Origin: Acidobacteria bacterium CG_4_9_14_3_um_filter_49_7
GTDB lineage: Bacteria > Acidobacteriota > Holophagae > Thermotomaculales > Thermotomaculaceae
Length of the DNA stretch: 10,953 nucleotides
Direction of reading: 5' to 3'
Assembly (NCBI GenBank): GCA_002789615.1
Contig: PFTO01000123.1
Coordinates: 1-10,953, forward strand
Shown: positions 1 through 5,430 of the stretch, in pieces
Numbering within the stretch: position 1 is the first letter of the stretch
Layout: each line of letters begins with the position of its first letter
Position numbers and translations under genes: made by a program
The notes under the pieces: generated by a model
Database searches by the model: none
Told to the model about the DNA's origin: nothing
Seen by the model: only the letters and a program-made list of their open reading frames with translations

Positions 1-153
1 GGCGCCTGTTTCTCCTCTATCACCTCCCTTGCGGCAGTCGATTCCCGTCCCGCCCGATGAGGAACAGCCGGTATGGAGCATGAGGATCGTTGGCAGGATG
101 ATGTCGGCGGACCTGTAGCTTCGCACACGTTCGATCTTCTCGTTTATTCTCAT
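1..153 (-). CDS. Putative lipoprotein, N-terminal part only (runs off the window)
   Basis: The reading frame is open for 51 codons from an ATG at 153 to the window edge, so the C-terminus is missing. A good ribosome binding site (AAGGTGG) lies five bases before the ATG. The N-terminus has a basic region (residues 1-14), a hydrophobic stretch (about 17-26) and then Thr-Gly-Cys at 28-30 followed by Ser-Ser-Ser-Gly-Gly. This is the layout of a lipoprotein signal peptide with a flexible tether. The box is imperfect: His sits at -3 and Leu at -4 from the cysteine. It lies 150 bp downstream of the porin gene on the same strand. The residues after the tether are Gly- and Arg-rich and match no family I recognise. 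A plus-strand frame also crosses this stretch, but only this frame has both a start with ribosome binding site and a sensible signal. Confidence 0.5.
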   Translation of the reverse strand, partial: MRINEKIERVRSYRSADIILPTILMLHTGCSSSGGTGIDCRKGGDRGETGA

Positions 154-197
154 TCTGGCCACCTTTTTGCTTAGTGTTTTTGCTGTCTAATGCAAAC

Positions 198-217
198 ATT
201 ATACTAAACCTTAAGGT
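198..217 (-). promoter_or_regulatory. Candidate -10 box and palindrome upstream of the partial lipoprotein gene
   Basis: On the minus strand a perfect TATAAT (198-203) lies 45 bp before the ATG at 153. The bases where a -35 box would fall (about 221-226) match the consensus poorly. Just upstream of the -10 box is the perfect 10-bp palindrome ACCTTAAGGT (208-217). It shares the TAAGGTG half with the box at the porin promoter, so it may be a third site for the metal repressor. That link is inference. Confidence 0.35.
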
Positions 218-303
218 GACCGTCTTGTTTTCATGCGGATTTAGGGTGTTTGGCTGCGAGATAAACGGGCAGCTTTCTGATTTTTCTTTCGCACACCTGT
301 CTG

Positions 304-1473
304 TCAGAAAGTGATGGATAACTGGAGTTGAATGGATGTGGCTCTGATGGTTTGCGTTTCAGTGTCCCTTAAGTGGGTTGTTTGGTATCGGGTGATTTCA
401 AGTCCTGCATGGAGATGGTCCGAAAAGTTGTATCGCGAGCCGACGGAAAGACGATGGTTGTCTGTCAGGACGTTTTCCGGTTGGTGGAGGCGCAAATGTG
501 TTTTTGAGCCATTGGTCAGCGAAAAGGTTCCAAGACCCACCCAGGCTTGCATGTTCCCTGCCTGGAAGAGAAGTTCGGTCAGTCCGCCGGTGGTGGAAAA
601 TTCATATGCATGGCCATCTGCCAGAAGAATGCAGTCAAACAGAATATCGGTTGTGAAAAACTGAGATCCGGCTTTTGCACGGAACCCGGAAATCAGCCAG
701 GAAATCGATTCTGTGATGGGAACATTCACTTCAGCCATGATTGCGGCAGGATGAAAGTGTTGATCGGAATCCAGCATCATGTCCCCGGTATGGCCTGCAA
801 ATTTCCCGGTTCCCCATGTTAAATCAAAGAGAAGTGCCCATTCCACAGCCGGGCGTTTCGATGAGAATTGCTGTCCACCCATACTGCCGTTCTGTGCCGG
901 TTCATCGGTAATAGAAACGGCCACAGTGAAATGATCTTTCAGTTTGTGCCCGATCTGAAGCTGGTTCTGATTTGCCTTTGCACCGGTCTGAATACCGCCG
1001 GCCGAGTAAAAGCCGTCGTAATTCAATGTGGTTTCCCCAGTTGCCACAAGGCTTTCGGCTTTACCGGCAAGAAAGTACCAGTTCCCCTTTTCTATTCGTA
1101 TCCAAGCAGTTACAATTTCGAAATCATTTTCTCCCATGAAGTCAAAAGAGGCCTCAAAGGTCGTTTCCATGCCGTTTGCTCTTCCCAGTGAGCCGGAAAG
1201 GCTGAACCAGCTTTCGTTTACTGTGGATGTGAAATCGCTGCCGCTGTCGGTTGCGTAGTGTGCAAACTTTCCGTCGGTGTTGTGATTCTGGAAAAGGTCG
1301 GTGATGATTCCACCATGTATGTTGATGTTTTTTTGGATGTTCGGAGATTCTGCCCGACAAAGAAGGGGAGAGAGCCCTAATATCACCAGAAAAAAGATAA
1401 TCCTTACGAGTTGGGAAATAAATGTCGCTCTGTCCGGCTGGTGCTGCCAGTTATCTTTTTGAAAATGTTTCAC
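304..1473 (-). CDS. Outer-membrane porin-like beta-barrel protein, probably metal-regulated
   Basis: Predicted exported barrel of 389 residues. The GTG at 1473 is chosen as start because GGAGG lies five bases before it; the in-frame ATG at 1485 adds four residues but has no ribosome binding site and would put GGAGG inside the gene. The signal peptide has a long n-region (1-24), a hydrophobic core (25-38) and probable cleavage after Cys-Arg-Ala (39-41). The mature part, about 348 residues, alternates short amphipathic strands with Gly/Asn/Asp turns, and the last residue is Phe, the usual signal for BAM-dependent barrel insertion. The overall look is that of DcaP-like or similar trimeric porins, but the exact family and substrate cannot be read. 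It is divergent from the Feo operon, and its promoter carries the same repressor box, suggesting it admits metal ions or a metal complex across the outer membrane. Confidence 0.72.
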   Translation of the reverse strand: MKHFQKDNWQHQPDRATFISQLVRIIFFLVILGLSPLLCRAESPNIQKNINIHGGIITDLFQNHNTDGKFAHYATDSGSDFTSTVNESWFSLSGSLGRANGMETTFEASFDFMGENDFEIVTAWIRIEKGNWYFLAGKAESLVATGETTLNYDGFYSAGGIQTGAKANQNQLQIGHKLKDHFTVAVSITDEPAQNGSMGGQQFSSKRPAVEWALLFDLTWGTGKFAGHTGDMMLDSDQHFHPAAIMAEVNVPITESISWLISGFRAKAGSQFFTTDILFDCILLADGHAYEFSTTGGLTELLFQAGNMQAWVGLGTFSLTNGSKTHLRLHQPENVLTDNHRLSVGSRYNFSDHLHAGLEITRYQTTHLRDTETQTIRATSIQLQLSITF

Positions 1474-1503
1474 TGTGACCTCCATGTAAATTCTGTCCCG
1501 AGA

Positions 1504-1517
1504 TTAGGCACACCTTA
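1504..1517. promoter_or_regulatory. Predicted DtxR-family operator at the porin transcription start
   Basis: Read on the minus strand the site is TAAGGTGTGCCTAA, an imperfect palindrome. It matches the feo operator at 9 of 14 positions, including the core AGGT-N-T-R-CCTA. It touches the -10 box and covers the expected start point near 1510, so a bound repressor would block the porin promoter. Confidence 0.6.
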
Positions 1518-1544
1518 TTCTATCTTCTAATGGGAGCATGTCAA
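1517..1544 (-). promoter_or_regulatory. Sigma70-type promoter of the porin gene
   Basis: On the minus strand a perfect TTGACA (1539-1544) is followed after 16 bp by TAGAAT (1517-1522). Transcription would begin near 1510, giving a leader of about 37 bases before the GTG at 1473. Confidence 0.7.
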
Positions 1545-1629
1545 GGGGAATACTCATGTATAGCAGTCATATAGTTAACAGAATAATGAAAGAAAAAGTT
1601 GATATTGTGCCTTTTTATGAAAATTTTTA

Positions 1630-1661
1630 TTGACAAAAGATAGGTCTACCTATACTTTTGT
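1630..1661 (+). promoter_or_regulatory. feo operon promoter with embedded metal-repressor operator
   Basis: A perfect -35 box TTGACA (1630-1635) is followed by TATACT (1651-1656, 15-bp spacer) or TACTTT (1653-1658, 17-bp spacer). Between and across them lies a nested palindrome: inner arms ATAGGT/ACCTAT (1640-1645 and 1648-1653) and outer arms ACAAAAG/CTTTTGT (1633-1639 and 1655-1661). The inner core resembles known DtxR/IdeR/MntR-type boxes, and the first gene downstream encodes such a repressor. Autoregulation by metal-loaded repressor is therefore the likely mode. The ribosome binding site AAGGAGGTGA (1671-1680) follows. Confidence 0.75.
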
Positions 1662-1684
1662 AAAGTGGATAAGGAGGTGACGTT

Positions 1685-2386
1685 ATGTTGACCCATACCG
1701 CAGAAGATTATCTTGAAAGAATTTATCTGCTGTCTCTGAGACTGGGCAGCGTGAAAACTTCGGATATTGCAAATGAGTTTGGCATTCGCACGCCGTCGGT
1801 TATTTCTGCATTGAAGCTTTTGAAAGAGAAGGGCTTTGTTCACTATCAAAAGTATGGTGCCGTGGTCCTGTCCGAGAAGGGGATGGAAAAGGCGTTGGAC
1901 GTGTATGACCGTCACAAGACCAGTTATCGCTTTCTTCGGTTCGTTCTGGGTGTACCGGATAGCACCGCTTCATCGGACGCCTGTGGGATGGAACACGTGA
2001 TTTCATCTGAGACTGTGGCTGCCATGAAGGATTTTTTCAGCTTTCTTACTTCTAAGAAAGACGAAGGAGTCGATATTCAGAAAGAGTTTCAAGAAGTTCG
2101 GCGGAAAAGGTTAGGCTCAGGGAATGAAAAGGAGAAACGGGGCGAAAATATTGGCGAAGATTGCCCCCTCAGCGTAGTGAAAGACAGAATTCCCTGCAAG
2201 GTTTTGAAGCTGAACGGGACCCGGGAGGTAAAGCGGCGGCTACTGGACATGGGGGTTATTCCCGGTGAGACGGTAGAGATTCGAAACCGGGGGCCGATGG
2301 GATTTCCCATTGAGATATTGATTCAGGGCTATGTGTTGACGCTCAGAAAGGACGAGGCTGAATTCGTGATTGTGAGGGAGGAGTAG
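1685..2386 (+). CDS. DtxR/MntR-family metal-dependent repressor with C-terminal FeoA/SH3-like domain
   Basis: A 233-residue cytoplasmic transcription regulator, first gene of the feo operon. Residues 1-65 form the winged helix-turn-helix (TSDIANEFGI at 25-34, recognition helix about 35-48). Residues 66-125 form the metal-binding dimerisation domain. Residues 126-157 are a charged linker, and 158-233 form a clear FeoA/SH3-like domain. Aligned by eye to family members, the primary metal ligands are Asp8, Glu11, His77, Cys100, Glu103 and His104. Asp8 is the MntR type and Cys100 the DtxR/IdeR type. The DtxR ancillary-site residues Glu83 and His98 appear as Tyr81 and Ser96. The gene has an excellent ribosome binding site seven bases before its ATG, and its stop directly abuts the feoA ATG. 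Operon context points to Fe(II) sensing, but manganese or dual sensing cannot be excluded from sequence. Confidence 0.9.
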   Translation: MLTHTAEDYLERIYLLSLRLGSVKTSDIANEFGIRTPSVISALKLLKEKGFVHYQKYGAVVLSEKGMEKALDVYDRHKTSYRFLRFVLGVPDSTASSDACGMEHVISSETVAAMKDFFSFLTSKKDEGVDIQKEFQEVRRKRLGSGNEKEKRGENIGEDCPLSVVKDRIPCKVLKLNGTREVKRRLLDMGVIPGETVEIRNRGPMGFPIEILIQGYVLTLRKDEAEFVIVREE

Positions 2387-2611
2387 ATGGTGCCGCTGAC
2401 TTTTATGGAATCGGGAAGTCTTGTGGAAATAGTGAGGTTTCAGTGCGGTGGCCGCTGTTGCCGCCGGCTTAGGGAACTGGGGGTTGTGATAGGTTCCCGC
2501 TATAAGCTCACAGCGGGTACCGGTAGGGGGCCGTTTATTCTGAGTGACGGCTCGAACCGGATTGGCTTCGGGGCGGGTATGGCTATAAAGATCATAGTCC
2601 GGGAGGTGTAG
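2387..2611 (+). CDS. feoA: FeoA, small accessory protein of ferrous iron transport
   Basis: A 74-residue cytoplasmic SH3-like protein, the normal FeoA length. The family pattern is visible: an early basic helix with Arg-Arg-Leu-Arg-Glu-Leu-Gly (26-32), then a Val-Ile-Gly-Ser turn and alternating strands ending in Ile-Ile-Val-Arg-Glu. FeoA is needed for full FeoB activity and is thought to act on its GTPase domain. The ATG follows the repressor stop codon without a gap, and the GTG of feoB comes three bases after its own stop, so the three genes are probably translationally coupled. It is the second FeoA-type domain in the operon, after the one fused to the repressor. Cys20, Cys24 and Cys25 are an unusual cysteine group for so short a protein. 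Confidence 0.88.
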   Translation: MVPLTFMESGSLVEIVRFQCGGRCCRRLRELGVVIGSRYKLTAGTGRGPFILSDGSNRIGFGAGMAIKIIVREV

Positions 2612-2614
2612 ACG

Positions 2615-4576
2615 GTGAGTAAAGAATATGTGATTGCTGTTGCGGGAAATCCCAACAGTGGCAAGACTTCTATCTTCAATCGTCTTACAGGTGCCAACCT
2701 GAAGGTGGGCAACTGGCCCGGGGTGACGGTGGAGAAAAAGGAAGGAAGGGTGGTCCGTGGGGATACGGCGTTTACTTTTGTGGATATTCCCGGCACCTAT
2801 GGTCTATCTGCAAGGTCGGTGGATGAGCGGATTGCCATGGACTTTCTGACTAAAGAGCGGTTACACGCTGTCATTGTGGTGTTGGATTCCGCCAATTTCA
2901 ATCGCAATTTTTACCTGTTTAACCTGATAATGGAGATGGGACTGCGGATAATTCCGGTACTGAATATGAGTGATATGGCTGAAAAACGGGGGATTACCCT
3001 GCATGTGGACCGGCTTTCCGCTATTTTCGGCATTCCCTTTGTCAAGACAGTCGCATCCAGAGGGAAGGGGATTTCCGATCTATGGAATGTCCTGGAAAAT
3101 ATCGGGCAATTGGGAAAACCGAAACATTCCCTGCTCTATCCGAAGCCCGTGGAAGCGGCCGCACTGAAGTTGATGGGTCGTTTCCCGAAACAGGTGACGT
3201 CTCGGTTTCAGGCGCTTGGAGTCCTGGACGGCGGGATTGTAATCCCTGAGGATGAGGAGTTCCGACGTGTGGTCACGGAACTCCAGGGAGAAATCGAAGA
3301 GGGTCTGGACGGTGACCTGGATGAACTCATCGCCGAGAAGCGCTATGAATTTGTATATTCCATTGCGAAGGAGTGCGTAGAGCGTCGCTTGAGTACGGAA
3401 CAGAAGGTTGCCCTTAGCGACCGGATTGACCGGGTTGTCACCAACCGCTATTTTGGCGGCCCCATTTTTCTGTTTGCCATGTGGCTGCTGTTTTTTTTAG
3501 TATTTACAGTAGGAAATCCATTTGTCGAATGGATCAACAATGGATTTTCCGCATTGTCATCCCTGGTTTCCGGTTCCGGGATAGTAGCATCCTTTATCCG
3601 GGAGGGACTAATTTCAGGGGTTGGGGCTGTGCTGGTATTTGTTCCAAGTATTTTCATTTTGTTTTTTCTTATTGCCATCATGGAAGACTCCGGTTACCTT
3701 GCCCGGGCTGCCTTTGTGGCGGATCGGTTCATGCATGCTCTGGGGCTTCACGGGAAGTCCTTCATTCCCATGCTGTTGGGATTCGGGTGCAATATTCCGG
3801 CGATTATGGCGGTTCGGACCCTGGAGAATGAAAAAGACCGGGTATTGACGGCGATGGCTATCCCCTACATGTCCTGTTCGGCACGGTTGCCGGTTTATCT
3901 GCTCTTCGTGGGCGTCTTTTTTACCCACCATCAGACCACAGTGGTATTCAGCCTTTACATTCTCGGTATTGTCATTGCAATCGTGGTGGCCCGGGTGCTG
4001 CGGCGGATATTTTTTACTAAAGCAGTGTCACCCCTTATCATGGAATTGCCGGCCTATCATGTACCTTCAATCAAGACTGCAACCCGTTCTGCCGGCATCC
4101 GCACCGGGTTTTTTGTCAAAAAAGCCGGTACCTTTATTTTCGGTGCCGTACTGGTAATCTGGATGCTGGCCAGCCTTCCCGCAGGTGTGGGATACGCCTC
4201 TGCTGAGAGTATTATTGGCCGGATCGGTTCAGCAATGGCTCCAGTCTTTGCCCCTGCGGGGTTTGCCTCCTGGCAGGCATCGGTGGCTCTGATTTTTGGC
4301 TTTCTCGCAAAGGAGGTGGTCGTCGGAACATTAGGCACCCTCTATGGAGGTCAGGCCTCGTTGTCTTCCGCCATCGGAAGCCAGTTTTCCGCCCTGTCTG
4401 CTATGAGTTTCATGGTAATGACCCTGGTCTACATCCCCTGTGTGTCAACAATTGCCGTCATTCGTCGCGAAATCGGTACAAAATGGGCCGCTCTTTCTGT
4501 TGGAGTCAGCGTTACGCTGGGGTATGTGCTGGCAGTCCTTGTTTTCCAGGCGGGGCGGTTCCTTGGAATCGGTTAA
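2615..4576 (+). CDS. feoB: FeoB, ferrous iron transporter with N-terminal GTPase domain
   Basis: Inner-membrane Fe(II) uptake protein of 653 residues, within the lower range for FeoB. It starts at GTG 2615, eight bases after GGGAGG. The G-protein domain shows G1 GNPNSGKT (11-18), the G2 Thr38 in a Trp-Pro-Gly-Val-Thr context, G3 Asp-Ile-Pro-Gly (57-60) and G4 Asn-Met-Ser-Asp (117-120). A helical nucleotide-dissociation-inhibitor region follows to about 275. The membrane part starts near residue 278 and contains the two Gate-like repeats. The first includes the conserved Gly-Phe-Gly-Cys-Asn-Ile-Pro and Ser-Cys-Ser-Ala-Arg-Leu-Pro-Val-Tyr motifs, whose cysteines are linked to iron passage in the family. 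The protein ends soon after the last helix, without a Cys-rich tail, and no feoC follows. Control is expected from the operator at 1633-1661. Confidence 0.97.
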   Translation: MSKEYVIAVAGNPNSGKTSIFNRLTGANLKVGNWPGVTVEKKEGRVVRGDTAFTFVDIPGTYGLSARSVDERIAMDFLTKERLHAVIVVLDSANFNRNFYLFNLIMEMGLRIIPVLNMSDMAEKRGITLHVDRLSAIFGIPFVKTVASRGKGISDLWNVLENIGQLGKPKHSLLYPKPVEAAALKLMGRFPKQVTSRFQALGVLDGGIVIPEDEEFRRVVTELQGEIEEGLDGDLDELIAEKRYEFVYSIAKECVERRLSTEQKVALSDRIDRVVTNRYFGGPIFLFAMWLLFFLVFTVGNPFVEWINNGFSALSSLVSGSGIVASFIREGLISGVGAVLVFVPSIFILFFLIAIMEDSGYLARAAFVADRFMHALGLHGKSFIPMLLGFGCNIPAIMAVRTLENEKDRVLTAMAIPYMSCSARLPVYLLFVGVFFTHHQTTVVFSLYILGIVIAIVVARVLRRIFFTKAVSPLIMELPAYHVPSIKTATRSAGIRTGFFVKKAGTFIFGAVLVIWMLASLPAGVGYASAESIIGRIGSAMAPVFAPAGFASWQASVALIFGFLAKEVVVGTLGTLYGGQASLSSAIGSQFSALSAMSFMVMTLVYIPCVSTIAVIRREIGTKWAALSVGVSVTLGYVLAVLVFQAGRFLGIG

Positions 4577-4615
4577 TTATAAGACAATTAAGAGGAAAGT
4601 GTAGAATAAAATCGG

Positions 4616-4645
4616 TTGACTTAAAAAGTTCGGCTGTGGTATTAT
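4616..4645 (+). promoter_or_regulatory. Promoter of the tRNA-Pro/Arg/His cluster
   Basis: TTGACT (4616-4621) and TATTAT (4640-4645) are separated by 18 bp and lie just before the first tRNA. The start would fall near 4652, leaving a very short 5' leader. I see no terminator between feoB and this promoter, so some readthrough from the feo operon is possible. Confidence 0.65.
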
Positions 4646-4657
4646 ACCCTCCGACTT

Positions 4658-4734
4658 CGGGGAGTGGCGCAGTCTGGTAGCGCACCTGCCTTGGGAGCAG
4701 GGGGTCGGAGGTTCGAATCCTCTCTCCCCGACCA
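4658..4734 (+). tRNA. tRNA-Pro (anticodon TGG)
   Basis: A 77-base tRNA with acceptor arms CGGGGAG/CTCCCCG, discriminator A and an encoded CCA end. The anticodon stem CCTGC/GCAGG encloses CTTGGGA, putting TGG at 4692-4694. The T-loop is TTCGAAT. First gene of the three-tRNA cluster. Confidence 0.97.
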
Positions 4735-4752
4735 TATGACCCGAAGGCACGG

Positions 4753-4829
<77 letters not shown>

Positions 4830-4848
4830 TTTCTTAATATTCTCTGTG

Positions 4849-4924
4849 GTGGGCGTAGCTCAGTTGGTAGAGCACTGGATTGTGGCTCCAGTGGTCGGGA
4901 GTTCAAGCCTCCTCGCCCACCCCA
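4849..4924 (+). tRNA. tRNA-His (anticodon GTG)
   Basis: A 76-base tRNA with acceptor arms GTGGGCG/CGCCCAC, discriminator C and an encoded CCA. The anticodon stem CTGGA/TCCAG encloses TTGTGGC, putting GTG at 4882-4884. The base before the body (4848) is G and can pair with the discriminator C, giving the extra G(-1) identity element of tRNA-His. No hairpin-plus-T terminator is evident after it. Confidence 0.97.
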
Positions 4925-5013
4925 TTTTCTTCTCTTAATCCTTCGTATAAATTGAACAGTCGATGTGTTCTTTGTGTCGTTTTGTACGTGCAAGTGCAAA
5001 AAGAAGTGTTCTG

Positions 5014-5028
5014 TGCGCCTGCGGCGCA
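5014..5028. repeat. Small palindrome TGCGCC-TGC-GGCGCA
   Basis: A perfect 6-bp stem with a three-base loop, flanked by direct copies of TGTTCTG (from 5008 and from 5031). Its centre GCCTGCGGC differs by one base from the centre GCCTACGGC of the larger hairpin at 5242-5268, suggesting both belong to one small intergenic palindrome type. Confidence 0.5.
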
Positions 5029-5091
5029 TGTGTTCTGTTTTCTGATCGGATAAGAGTAGGCGTGGGCGTTAGAGCCGGAAGGGAATAAGAA

Positions 5092-5149
5092 CCTCTCGCA
5101 AAGCACGCGAGGAACGCAAAGGTGGGTGGAATTTTGCCAAACGCAAAAG
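5092..5149. repeat. Imperfect CGCAAAG repeats with a short inverted repeat
   Basis: CGCAAAG occurs at 5097-5103 and 5115-5121 (18 bases apart), and CGCAAAAG at 5142-5149. CTCGC (5095-5099) and GCGAG (5107-5111) form an inverted pair around the first spacing. No gene uses this DNA; the role is unknown. Confidence 0.4.
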
Positions 5150-5241
5150 ACCCTTTTATCTTGTAGTTACATTGCTAAACGAGATAACCGTCCCCCGGTT
5201 TCCCTTTTTCCAACCATCCACCATCCACTTGTCACTATTCA

Positions 5242-5268
5242 CCATTTCGGGCCTACGGCCCGAAATGG
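5242..5268 (-). repeat. 12-bp perfect hairpin abutting the tRNA-Sec 3' end
   Basis: CCATTTCGGGCC (5242-5253) and GGCCCGAAATGG (5257-5268) are exact inverted copies around TAC. On the minus strand the first three bases of the hairpin are the CCA end of tRNA-Sec (5266-5268). No T-run follows on either strand, so it is not a standard intrinsic terminator. It could still stop polymerase, protect the 3' end or guide trimming, or simply be an intergenic palindrome. Confidence 0.6.
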
Positions 5269-5363
5269 CGGAAGCGGGTGGGAATCGAACCCACCGACCT
5301 TTACTTCCGCAAAGGCCCACCGGTTTTGAAGACCGGGGGAGGCACCAGCCCCCATTCGCTTCC
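5266..5363 (-). tRNA. selC: tRNA-Sec (selenocysteine, anticodon TCA)
   Basis: A 98-base tRNA with all marks of bacterial selenocysteine tRNA. The anticodon stem CCGGT/ACCGG holds CTTCAAA, putting TCA at 5329-5327. The D-arm has a 6-bp stem GGGGGC/GCCTCC with only a four-base loop (TGGT). The variable arm is long (stem CCTTT/AAAGG). The T-loop is TTCGATT, the discriminator is G and CCA is encoded. The acceptor is 7 bp (GGAAGCG/CGCTTCC), because position 8 is A facing C. The T-stem can form 6 bp (GGTGGG/CCCACC), so the stack is still 13 bp but split 7+6 rather than 8+5. It lies 44 bp downstream of the Mrp gene. It decodes UGA in selenoprotein mRNAs together with SelA, SelB and SelD, none of which is in the window. 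Confidence 0.97.
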
Positions 5364-5401
5364 ACTTCCCGCCATCTCGACAAAGTTGATGGTGGAATCC
5401 A

Positions 5402-5430
5402 ATTATATTATTTGATGAGCCGATCGGCAA
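5402..5430 (-). promoter_or_regulatory. Likely dedicated promoter of tRNA-Sec, overlapping the end of mrp
   Basis: On the minus strand TTGCCG (5425-5430) lies 17 bp before a perfect TATAAT (5402-5407). The -35 box and spacer are inside the last codons of the Mrp gene and the -10 box directly follows its TAA. Transcription would start near 5395, about 32 bases before the tRNA. Confidence 0.6.

Larger units (their letters stand above)
4925..5265. other. Gene-free stretch with short palindromes and repeats
   Basis: I find no credible protein gene in these 341 bases on either strand: the frames that are open lack ribosome binding sites and run through tRNAs. Contents are a small hairpin at 5014-5028, imperfect CGCAAAG repeats from 5097 to about 5149, a C/A-rich tract with the repeated word CCATCCAC (about 5214-5229), and a 12-bp perfect hairpin at 5242-5268. 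The mixture resembles non-coding spacer built from intergenic repeat families. Confidence 0.6.

Noticed and set aside
2..118. Plus-strand frame open from the window edge to TAG at 116-118, possibly the C-terminus of a gene entering the window
   Set aside because: It has no visible start and its low-complexity Pro/Ser residues match nothing. The opposite strand has a start, ribosome binding site and signal-like N-terminus over the same bases.
253..285. Possible terminator hairpin GCTGC/GCAGC followed by a T-rich stretch on the plus strand
   Set aside because: The stem is 5 bp with an 11-base loop, and no plus-strand gene ends there. On the minus strand, where it could serve the porin, no T-run follows.
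332..1258. Several plus-strand open frames across the porin gene
   Set aside because: They lie antisense to a gene with signal peptide and barrel pattern, have no ribosome binding sites, and their residues are of arbitrary composition.
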